Source: Wagnerdoeblera sp046292685
GTDB lineage: Bacteria > Pseudomonadota > Alphaproteobacteria > Rhodobacterales > Rhodobacteraceae
Direction: 5' to 3'
Assembly: GCF_046292685.1 (NCBI RefSeq)
Contig: NZ_JBKBQM010000004.1
Coordinates: 1-64,000, forward strand
DNA length: 64,000 nt
The notes beneath the pieces were generated by a model. That model was not told where the DNA came from. It searched no databases and worked only from the letters and a program-made list of their open reading frames with translations. Positions 44,096-51,480 of the stretch are shown here, piece by piece. The position numbers were made by a program, and so were the translations under genes. Each line of letters starts with the position of its first letter. The first letter of the stretch is position 1.

Positions 44096-45010
44096 ATGAT
44101 CCTTGTGCTCGAACAACTGCTGAACGGCCTGCAATACGGCGTGATGCTGTTTCTGCTGGCAGCCGGGTTGACCCTGATCTTCGGGATCATGGGGGTCATC
44201 AACCTGGCGCACGGGTCGCTTTACATGATCGGGGCCTATGCCGGCACGCTGGCGGCCGCGGCGACCGGCAATTTCTGGCTGGGCATCCCGGTGGCGCTGG
44301 TCGCCGCCGGCGCTGCGGGGCTGGCGATCGAGGCGCTGGTGATCCGCAGGCTCTATGCCCGCGACCACCTCGATCAGGTGCTGGCCACCTTCGGGCTGAT
44401 CCTGGTGTTCAACCAGCTCATCACGCTGACGGTCGGCCGCCAGCCGGTGTTCGTGGCCATTCCCGAAAGCCTGGCGGCCCCGGTCGAACTGTTGCCGGGG
44501 CTGTTCTACCCGCCCTACCGTCTGGTCATCATCGTTGCGGGGTTGCTGGTGGCCTTCGGGCTGTATCTGCTCATCAACCGCACCCGCATCGGCATGCTGG
44601 TGCGCGCCGGTGCCACCAACCGCGACATGGTGCGCGCGCTGGGGGTGGATATCCGGCTGCTCTACACGGTCGTTTTCGGGCTGGGTGCGCTGCTGGCGGG
44701 GTTTGCGGGCTATGTCTCGGGCCCGATCAGCGCGGTGCAGGTCGGCATGGGCGAACAGATCCTGCTGGCCACCTTTGTCGTGGTGGTGGTGGGGGGCGTC
44801 GGCTCGATCAAGGGGGCCTTCGTGGCGGGGTTGCTGCTGGGCATCGTGGACACGATGCTGCGCGCCTTTCTGCCGGGGCTCCTGCGCGGGGTGATGCCGG
44901 CGTCCGAGGCCGATGCGCTGGGCATCGGCATTGCCTCGATGGGCATCTACCTGTTGATGGCGCTGGTGTTGCTGGTCCGGCCCAAGGGCCTGTTTGCGGC
45001 GGGGGCATGA
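44096..45010 (+). CDS. branched-chain-type ABC transporter, permease LivH-like
   Basis: The 304-residue inner-membrane protein has about eight hydrophobic segments. LivH-type marks are LNGLQYGVMLFLLAAGLTLIFGIMGVINLAHGSLYMIGAY, NRTRIGMLVRAGATNRDMVRALGVD, and GGVGSIKGAFVAGLLLG near the end. It forms the membrane pore with the LivM-like protein. The next gene starts four bases on. Confidence 0.92.
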   Translation: MILVLEQLLNGLQYGVMLFLLAAGLTLIFGIMGVINLAHGSLYMIGAYAGTLAAAATGNFWLGIPVALVAAGAAGLAIEALVIRRLYARDHLDQVLATFGLILVFNQLITLTVGRQPVFVAIPESLAAPVELLPGLFYPPYRLVIIVAGLLVAFGLYLLINRTRIGMLVRAGATNRDMVRALGVDIRLLYTVVFGLGALLAGFAGYVSGPISAVQVGMGEQILLATFVVVVVGGVGSIKGAFVAGLLLGIVDTMLRAFLPGLLRGVMPASEADALGIGIASMGIYLLMALVLLVRPKGLFAAGA

Positions 45011-45013
45011 GGC

Positions 45014-46009
45014 ATGGCCAATCCTGAAACCCGGGCCCTGTGGCGCAAGGTCGGCATCGTGGTGCTGGCGGCGCTGTTGCTGGCGGTGCCGATGCTGGCC
45101 GACGGGTCCACCCTGTCGCTGGTCACGCGCATCCTGATCTATTCCATCGCGGCGGCCAGCCTGAACCTGGTGCTGGGCTATGGCGGCATGGTCAGCTTTG
45201 GCCATGCCGCATTCTTCGGCATCGGCGGCTATGTCGTGGGGATGCTTTTCGTGCACCATGCCGAAGGTTCGCCGCTGCTGGGGTTCATTCCGGGGTCCAA
45301 CCAACTGCTGGTCACCGTGCCGGCGGCGATCCTGGTTTCGGGCCTGCTGGCGGCGGCCATCGGGGCGCTGAGCCTGCGCACCGGCGGGGTGCAGTTCATC
45401 ATGATAACCCTGGCCTTTGCGCAGATGATCTTCTTCCTGTTCGTCAGCCTCAAGGCCTATGGCGGCGAGGACGGCATCATCATCCGGCGCACCAACGAGT
45501 TCCTTGGCCTGAACATGCGCGACCGGGTGACGCTGTATTACGTGATGCTCGGGTTCTGGGCGCTGTTCATGCTGGCCTTTTGGCGGGTCATCCATTCCAG
45601 CTTCGGCACCGTGCTGCGCGGGATGAAGCAGAACGAGCGGCGCATGGCGGCGCTGGGCTATGCGCCTTACCGCTACAAGCTTTATGCCTTCGTGCTGTCG
45701 GGCATGGGCGCGGGGCTGGCGGGCGCCCTGATGGCCAACTTCCTGCGCTTTGCCAGCCCCGACATGCTGCACTGGTCGAAATCGGGCGCGCTGATGATGA
45801 TGGTGATCCTAGGCGGGGTGGGCACCTATCTGGGCCCGATCTTCGGCACGGCGGCCTATCTGGTGCTGGAAACCTGGCTGGCGGCGAAAACCGAATACTG
45901 GCAGCTTTACCTGGGCCTGATCCTGCTGGCGGTGGTGCTGGGCACAAAGGGCGGCATCAGCGCCGGTCTGGCCTGGGTCGTGGCGCGCGTGACGGGGAGG
46001 CGGAAATGA
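45014..46009 (+). CDS. branched-chain-type ABC transporter, permease LivM-like
   Basis: The 331-residue protein has about ten hydrophobic segments. It carries the LivM marks LNLVLGYGGMVSFGHAAFFGIGGYVVGMLF and GTVLRGMKQNERRMAALGYAPYRYKLYAFVLSGMGAGLAGALMANF. Near the end is GGVGTYLGPIFGTAAYLVLE. Its stop overlaps the ATPase start. It is typical in size for the family. Confidence 0.92.
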   Translation: MANPETRALWRKVGIVVLAALLLAVPMLADGSTLSLVTRILIYSIAAASLNLVLGYGGMVSFGHAAFFGIGGYVVGMLFVHHAEGSPLLGFIPGSNQLLVTVPAAILVSGLLAAAIGALSLRTGGVQFIMITLAFAQMIFFLFVSLKAYGGEDGIIIRRTNEFLGLNMRDRVTLYYVMLGFWALFMLAFWRVIHSSFGTVLRGMKQNERRMAALGYAPYRYKLYAFVLSGMGAGLAGALMANFLRFASPDMLHWSKSGALMMMVILGGVGTYLGPIFGTAAYLVLETWLAAKTEYWQLYLGLILLAVVLGTKGGISAGLAWVVARVTGRRK

Positions 46010-46764
46010 CCGGGCCGGTGCTGGAGGTTCGCGGGCTGGTCAAGCGCTTTGGCGGCTTGACGGCCACCGACCATGTATCGCTGACCGTGGAGCCGGGCGA
46101 GGTGCATGCCCTGATCGGCCCGAACGGGGCGGGGAAATCCACGCTCATCAACCAGCTGTGCGGCGAACTGGTGCCCGACGAAGGCTCGGTCCGGCTGGGT
46201 GGGGCGGATGTGACCGGCCTGCCGGTGCCCGACCGGGTGGCGCTTGGGCTGGGGCGCACGTTCCAGATCACCAACCTACTGGGCGAGATGAGCGTGCGCG
46301 AGAACATCGCCCTGGCCGTGCAGGCGCGCGAGGGGCACAACTTCCGCATCTGGGATGCGGTGGCGCGCCGCCGCAGCGTCTGGGCGCAAACCGATGCCTT
46401 GCTGGCCGGCACCGCGCTGGACCACCGCGCCCATGTGCCGGTGGCCGGCCTGAGCCACGGCGAAAAGAAGCAGCTGGAACTGCTGGTCGCGCTGGCGCGG
46501 CGCCCGCGCATCCTGCTGCTGGACGAACCGATGGCGGGCCTTGGTGCCGCCGAAAGCCATGACATGATCGGCCGCCTGCGCGAGGTGGCGCAAGCCACGC
46601 CGATGCTGCTGGTGGAACACGACATGGAGGCGGTGTTCGCGCTGGCCACGCGGATTTCGGTGCTGGTTTACGGGCGCATCATCGCCTCGGGTTCGGTCGA
46701 GGACATCCGCGCCAACCCCGAGGTGCGCGAAGCCTATCTGGGCGCGGAGGACGAGCTGTGCTGA
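46006..46764 (+). CDS. branched-chain-type ABC transporter, ATPase LivG-like
   Basis: The 252-residue ATPase has Walker A GPNGAGKST, the LivG-type insert GLGRTFQITNLLGEMSVRENIALAV, signature LSHGEKKQLE, Walker B RILLLDEPMAGL and H-loop EHDMEAVF. It overlaps the upstream permease by four bases and the LivF-like gene by seven. One of two ATPases of the importer. Confidence 0.94.
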   Translation: MTGPVLEVRGLVKRFGGLTATDHVSLTVEPGEVHALIGPNGAGKSTLINQLCGELVPDEGSVRLGGADVTGLPVPDRVALGLGRTFQITNLLGEMSVRENIALAVQAREGHNFRIWDAVARRRSVWAQTDALLAGTALDHRAHVPVAGLSHGEKKQLELLVALARRPRILLLDEPMAGLGAAESHDMIGRLREVAQATPMLLVEHDMEAVFALATRISVLVYGRIIASGSVEDIRANPEVREAYLGAEDELC

Positions 46765-47459
46765 ACGTATCCGGGCTTTCGGCCGCCTATGGCGCCAGTC
46801 AGGTGCTGTTCGACGTGTCGCTGGACATCGCCGAAGGCGAGGTGGTGACCTTGCTGGGCCGCAACGGCATGGGCAAGACCACCACGGTGCGTTCGATCAT
46901 GGGGCTTGTGGCGCCGCGCGGCGGTCAGGTGCAGTTCGAAGGCCGCAGCGTGGCCGGCCTGTCGCCCGAACGCATCGCGCGCATGGGGGCGGGGCTGGTG
47001 CCCGAAGGCCGGCAGGTGTTCCCGACGCTGACGGTGCGCGAAAACCTGGTGGCGACGGCGGCCAACCGGCTGGGCCGGGCCAACCCCTGGACCCTGGCGC
47101 GGGTTTACGAGCTGTTCCCGCGGCTGGGCGAACGCGCGGGGCAACTGGCGGGCACGCTGTCGGGGGGCGAACAGCAGATGCTGGCCGTGGGCCGCGCGCT
47201 GATGACCAACCCGCGGCTGCTGATCCTGGACGAGGCGACCGAGGGGCTGGCGCCGGTGATCCGCACCGAAATCTGGCATGTGATCGAGCGGTTGAAGGCG
47301 CAGGGGCAGTCGATCCTGCTGATCGACAAGAACCTCGGGGTGCTGAAGCGGCTGGCCGACCGGCATTTCATCATCGAAAAGGGGCGCACCGTCTGGTCCG
47401 GCACACGCGCGGATCTGGAGCGGGATGCGGCGATCGTGCAGGGGTATGTCGGGCTCTGA
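46758..47459 (+). CDS. branched-chain-type ABC transporter, ATPase LivF-like
   Basis: The 233-residue ATPase starts with GTG inside the LivG-like gene. It has Walker A GRNGMGKTT, the LivF-type stretch RMGAGLVPEGRQVFPTLTVRENL, signature LSGGEQQML, Walker B RLLILDEATEGLAP and a switch region LLIDKNLGVLKRLAD in place of the usual H-loop His. The loss of that His is common in LivF relatives. It completes the five-gene importer. Confidence 0.93.
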   Translation: MLNVSGLSAAYGASQVLFDVSLDIAEGEVVTLLGRNGMGKTTTVRSIMGLVAPRGGQVQFEGRSVAGLSPERIARMGAGLVPEGRQVFPTLTVRENLVATAANRLGRANPWTLARVYELFPRLGERAGQLAGTLSGGEQQMLAVGRALMTNPRLLILDEATEGLAPVIRTEIWHVIERLKAQGQSILLIDKNLGVLKRLADRHFIIEKGRTVWSGTRADLERDAAIVQGYVGL

Positions 47460-47534
47460 CCCTGCGGCGCGGCGTGGTGCGGCCGGGGGCCGGCGACCCG
47501 CGGGATCGGGTGTTTCAAGGCAAGGGGCAAGGCG

Positions 47535-48314
47535 ATGCGGCTGGTTCTGGTAGGCTGGGGGGCCATTGCGCAGCGGGTGGCGGGGATGCTGCCGGCCGGC
47601 GTGGTGCTGGCCGGCGTCGGCCTGCGGCCCGGGTCGGGCGCGGTGCTGCCGGCGGGGGTCGCGCGGGTCGAGGCGCCCGAGGGGCTGGCCGCGCTGGCGC
47701 CCGGGCTGGTGATCGAGGCCGCGGGCCGCGCGGCGGTGGCGCCCTGGGGCATGGCCGCGCTGGCGGCGGGGGCGGATTATGCGCCGGTTTCCACCTCGGC
47801 GCTGACCGATGCGGCGTTGCTGGCGGGGCTGGTGGCGGCCGCGCGGGCGGCGGGGCGGCAGGTGCTGATCCCGCCCGGGGCGCTGGGGGGCATCGACGCG
47901 CTGGCCGCGGCGGCGCGGCTGCCGCTGGCGCGCGTGCGCCACGAGATCGTCAAGCCGCCGGCCGCCTGGCGCGGCACCGAGGCCGAGGCGCTGTGCGACC
48001 TGGGCGCGCTGGCGGCGCCGGTGACCTTCTGGCAGGGGCCGGCCGCCGAGGCCGCGGCGCGGTTTCCGCAGAATGCCAATGTGGCGGCGATTTCGGCGCT
48101 GGCCGGGCTGGGGATGGCGGGCACCGAGGTGGCGCTGGTGGCCGACCCGGGGGCCGCGCGCAACGCGCACCGGCTGACCGCCACGGGCGATTTCGGCGCG
48201 CTGTCGGTGGTGCTGGAAAACCGCCCGATGGCCACGAACCCCAAGACCTCGGAACTGACCGCGCTGAGCCTGGTGCGGCTGATTGCAAACCGTATCGACC
48301 CCCTGGCGATCTGA
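47535..48314 (+). CDS. aspartate dehydrogenase-family (NadX/DUF108) oxidoreductase
   Basis: The 259-residue protein has an N-terminal Rossmann fold (VLVGWGAIAQRVAGML) and the aspartate dehydrogenase core. This shows LIPPGALGGIDALAAAARL, HEIVKPPAAWRGT, PQNANVAAISALAGLG, VADPGAARNAHRL with the catalytic His, and ENRPMATNPKTSELTALS. Known members oxidise L-aspartate to iminoaspartate or run in reverse. In aromatic amine clusters relatives sit beside ring-cleavage genes, and their true substrate there is not certain. Its stop overlaps the hydrolase start by one base. Confidence 0.88.
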   Translation: MRLVLVGWGAIAQRVAGMLPAGVVLAGVGLRPGSGAVLPAGVARVEAPEGLAALAPGLVIEAAGRAAVAPWGMAALAAGADYAPVSTSALTDAALLAGLVAAARAAGRQVLIPPGALGGIDALAAAARLPLARVRHEIVKPPAAWRGTEAEALCDLGALAAPVTFWQGPAAEAAARFPQNANVAAISALAGLGMAGTEVALVADPGAARNAHRLTATGDFGALSVVLENRPMATNPKTSELTALSLVRLIANRIDPLAI

Positions 48315-49180
48315 TGAACCTTGCTGCCGAAGCCGCCTGGCCCCGCGACCGCCTGGATGCCGATTACACCGCGCGCCTGACCTGTTCCGAGGCCGATTTC
48401 CACCGCATCGTCGGCGATTATGCCCGCCTGTCGGCGGCGGCGCTGGCGCTGCCCGGCGCGCGCAGCGGGCTGGTCTACGACCCGGTGTCGGGCGAGGCGC
48501 TGGACCTGTTCGGCACCGTTCCGGGCGAGGCGCGGCCGTGCTTCGTGTTCATCCACGGCGGTTACTGGCGGGCGCTGTCGCGCGGGGCTTCGGCCTTCAT
48601 GGCGCCGATGCTGGCGGCGCGGGGCATCGCCTGTGCCGTGCCCGATTACACCCTGGCCCCGGCGGTAAGCCTGACCGAGATCACCCGCCAGTGCCGCGCG
48701 GCGCTGGCCTGGCTGTGGCAGAACGCCGACAGCCTCGGCATCGACCGGGGGCGCATCGTGGTCGGCGGGTCCAGCGCCGGGGGGCATCTGGCGGCGGCGG
48801 TGGCCGCCGGGGGCTGGCAAGCCGCCGCCGGCCTGCCGCCCCAGCCCCTGCACGGGCTGATGCCGGTGTCGGGGTTGTTCGAGCTGGCACCGCTGGCGTC
48901 GAGCCATGTGCAGGACTGGATGCGCCTTACCCCCGCCGAGGTCGCGGGCCTGAGCCCGCTGCGGCATCTGCCCGCCGCCCCGCTGCCGGCCGTGGTGGCC
49001 CTGGCCGAAGCCGAGACCCCGGGCTTTCACCGCCAGAGCGCGGCCTATGCCGCCGCGATCGGCGCGCCGGTGCTGGAGGTGCCGGGGCGCAACCACTTCG
49101 ATGTGATCCTGGACTGGACCGACCCTGACAGCGCGATGTCGCGCCGCCTGCTGGCGCTGTTGCAGGCGTCAGTCGCCTGA
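48314..49180 (+). CDS. alpha/beta hydrolase, arylformamidase (kynurenine formamidase)-like
   Basis: The 288-residue hydrolase has the HGGYWR oxyanion motif (near residue 80) typical of kynurenine formamidases. The nucleophile elbow is GGSSAGGHLAA and the catalytic His stands in GRNHFD near the end. An N-terminal part (DADYTARLTCSEADFHRIVGDYARLS) replaces a signal peptide. N-formylkynurenine or another N-formyl aryl amine is a plausible substrate. It ends the aromatic run and overlaps the convergent zapE gene by 12 bases. Confidence 0.85.
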   Translation: MNLAAEAAWPRDRLDADYTARLTCSEADFHRIVGDYARLSAAALALPGARSGLVYDPVSGEALDLFGTVPGEARPCFVFIHGGYWRALSRGASAFMAPMLAARGIACAVPDYTLAPAVSLTEITRQCRAALAWLWQNADSLGIDRGRIVVGGSSAGGHLAAAVAAGGWQAAAGLPPQPLHGLMPVSGLFELAPLASSHVQDWMRLTPAEVAGLSPLRHLPAAPLPAVVALAEAETPGFHRQSAAYAAAIGAPVLEVPGRNHFDVILDWTDPDSAMSRRLLALLQASVA

Positions 49181-50260
49181 GCCTGCACCCCAGTCGGCGC
49201 CCTGCATCTCGCGCAGGCGGCTGGCGGTGCGTTCGAACTCGAAGGCGCCGGCGCCTTCGAGATAGAGCCGTTCGGGCACATCGGCGGCGCTGGCAATCAG
49301 CCGCACGCGGCCTTCGTAAAGCGCGTCGATCAGGGTGACGAAGCGCTTGGCCTCGTTGTAGTTGGTGGCCGAAAGGCGGGGAATGTCCTCGACCATCAGC
49401 ACGCGCACGGCGCCGGCGATGGCCAGATAGTCGGCCGGGCCCAGCGGGCGGCCGCAGAGATCCCAGAACGAGGCGCGGGCGACACCGTTCTGCACATGAT
49501 CCAGCACCAGATCGCGGCCGTTGACGACCAGCCGCAAGGGCGCGCCCGGGCCGCCGCCGGTCAGATCGTGCCACATCGCGGTCATGGCGGCGTGGGCGGC
49601 GGCATCGGCCGGGGTGAAATAGACCTGCGCCCCCTGCAGGCGGTGCTGGCGGTAATCGGTCGGGCTTTCCAGGTGAACGACCTGCATGCGGCTGTTCAGG
49701 AAGTCGATGAAGGGCAGGAACAGCGCGCGGTTCAGCCCGTTCTTGTAAAGGTCTTCGGGCGGGCGGTTCGAGGTGGTGACGATCACCACCCCCGCATCGG
49801 TCAGCAACTGAAAGAGCCGCCCCACGATCATCGCATCGGTGATGTCGGTGATCTGCATTTCGTCGAAGGCCAGGCAGCGCAGGTCGCGCGCCACGGCGGC
49901 GGCCACGGGGGCCAGCGCATCATCGACCCCGGTCTTGCGCACCTCGTGCATGGCGCGGTGGATTTCCTGCATGAAGGCGTGGAAATGCACCCGCCGCTTG
50001 CCCGGGATGCCGAGGTTTTCGGTGAACAGGTCCATCAGCATCGACTTGCCGCGCCCGACCCCGCCCCACAGGTAAAGCCCGCGCGGCACCGCCGGCGCCT
50101 TGCGCAGAAAGCCCGCCAGCAGCCCGCGCGGGCGGGTGGGGTTGGCCTCGAGCCAGAGGCGCAACTCCTCCAGCAGCGGCAGCACCGCGTGCTGTGCCGG
50201 ATCGGGGCGCAGGGTGCCGGCGGCAACGCGGGCGTCGTAAAGGGCGGGCAGGCTGGTCAT
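49169..50260 (-). CDS. zapE: ZapE (AFG1-family) cell-division ATPase
   Basis: The 363-residue P-loop protein has Walker A GGVGRGKS, FHAFMQEIHRAMHEVRKTG, Walker B RCLAFDEMQITDITDAMIV, and TSNRPPEDLYKNGLNR with the sensor. A late stretch follows (SATNYNEAKRFVTLIDALYEGRVRLIASAA). It acts on the divisome or in membrane protein turnover. The 12-base overlap with the hydrolase gene is convergent. It leaves 47 bases to the HlyD gene start of the next operon's end. Confidence 0.93.
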   Translation of the reverse strand: MTSLPALYDARVAAGTLRPDPAQHAVLPLLEELRLWLEANPTRPRGLLAGFLRKAPAVPRGLYLWGGVGRGKSMLMDLFTENLGIPGKRRVHFHAFMQEIHRAMHEVRKTGVDDALAPVAAAVARDLRCLAFDEMQITDITDAMIVGRLFQLLTDAGVVIVTTSNRPPEDLYKNGLNRALFLPFIDFLNSRMQVVHLESPTDYRQHRLQGAQVYFTPADAAAHAAMTAMWHDLTGGGPGAPLRLVVNGRDLVLDHVQNGVARASFWDLCGRPLGPADYLAIAGAVRVLMVEDIPRLSATNYNEAKRFVTLIDALYEGRVRLIASAADVPERLYLEGAGAFEFERTASRLREMQGADWGAGSGD

Positions 50261-50307
50261 GCCCGCGGCTTAGCGCGGCGCGGCGCCAAGGAAAAGGGGC
50301 TGCCGGC

Positions 50308-51480
50308 CTAGCGTTCGCGCAGCGCCTCGCGCGATTTGTATAGCGGCTTGAGCAGATAGTGCAGCACGGTCTTGGACCCGGTGTGCAGTTCCACCGCGGC
50401 CTGCATCCCGGGGCGGATTTCCAGGTTGCGTTGCCGGTCGGTCAGGTGAGACAGGTCCACCGACAGGGTCACGCGGTAATGCGGGTCGCCATCCTTGGCG
50501 CGTTCGTCCTTGAACGTGTCGGCCGAAACGAAGCTGACCGCGCCCTTGAGCGAGCCGTAGATGGTATAGTCGTAGGCCGACAGCTTGATCGTGGCGGCCT
50601 GGCCGACCTTGACGTTGGCGATGTCTTCGGGGCGCACGCGGGCCTCGATGAACAGTTCCTCGTCCAGGGGGATGATCTGGAGGATCTCCTCGCCGGGGCG
50701 CACGACGCCGCCGATGGTGGTGACCTTGAGCGCGTTCACCACCCCGCGCATGGGCGAGGACAGCACGGTGCGGTCCAGCTGGTCTTGCGCGGCCTTCAGC
50801 GTCTGGCGCAAGGACGCCAGTTCCTTGAGCGTGTCGGAAAGTGCGCCGGCGCGTTCCAGCCCGGTCTGGGTGACCACCTCCTTGTGGCGGTTTTCGGCAT
50901 CGGAATGGGCCTTGCGCGCGCGTGTCACCTCGATCAGCGACACGATTTCCTTTTTATGAAGGTCTTCCAGCAGCTTGCGTTCGCGGGCGGCCTCGTCCAG
51001 CACGCGTTTGGTGCCGTCGCGGCGGCTTTCGTAATCGGCCTGGCGCGCGGCCAGCAGCGCGCGTTCCGAGGCGACCATCGCCGGCACCCGTTCGGCCAGC
51101 GCGGGCGGCACCGCAAAATTGCGGGCGCCTTCGATTTCGGCCTCCAGCCGCAGGCGGCGCACCTCGAGCGTGGCGATCTGCTGGCTCAGGTCGTCGACCT
51201 GGCTTTGGAATTGCGTGCCGTAAAGCCGGGCCAGCACATCGCCGGGGTTCACCACATCGCCTTCGCGGACGTGCAGTTCGGCCAGGATGCCGCCTTCGAG
51301 GTTCTGGATGATCTGCGGCCGCGAGGACGAGACGATCTCGCCTTGCCCGCGCACGATTTCCTCGACCGTGGCAAAGGCGGCCCAGCCGATGAACAGCACC
51401 ACGACCGCCGCCACCAGCCGGATGACAAGGCTGGGGCCGCGGCTCTGGTCGTCCAGTTCCTGATCGTAGGCGATGGTCAT
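50308..51480 (-). CDS. type I secretion periplasmic adaptor, HlyD/LapC family (system 2)
   Basis: The 390-residue protein has one N-terminal membrane helix (about 18-40, VIRLVAAVVVLFIGWAAFATVEEIVRGQGEIV) and HlyD lipoyl halves (ILAELHVREGDVVNPGDVL and MRGVVNALKVTTIGGVVRPGEEIL). A coiled coil runs between them, and the barrel ends in LLKPLYKSREALRER. It overlaps the ABC gene as ATGA. It is the last gene of the adhesin operon. It is shorter than the system 1 adaptor and of a separate type. Confidence 0.93.
   Translation of the reverse strand: MTIAYDQELDDQSRGPSLVIRLVAAVVVLFIGWAAFATVEEIVRGQGEIVSSSRPQIIQNLEGGILAELHVREGDVVNPGDVLARLYGTQFQSQVDDLSQQIATLEVRRLRLEAEIEGARNFAVPPALAERVPAMVASERALLAARQADYESRRDGTKRVLDEAARERKLLEDLHKKEIVSLIEVTRARKAHSDAENRHKEVVTQTGLERAGALSDTLKELASLRQTLKAAQDQLDRTVLSSPMRGVVNALKVTTIGGVVRPGEEILQIIPLDEELFIEARVRPEDIANVKVGQAATIKLSAYDYTIYGSLKGAVSFVSADTFKDERAKDGDPHYRVTLSVDLSHLTDRQRNLEIRPGMQAAVELHTGSKTVLHYLLKPLYKSREALRER

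Noticed and set aside
42806..45772. Very long minus-strand frames across the ABC importer
   Set aside because: His/Gln/Arg-rich shadow of well supported plus-strand genes.
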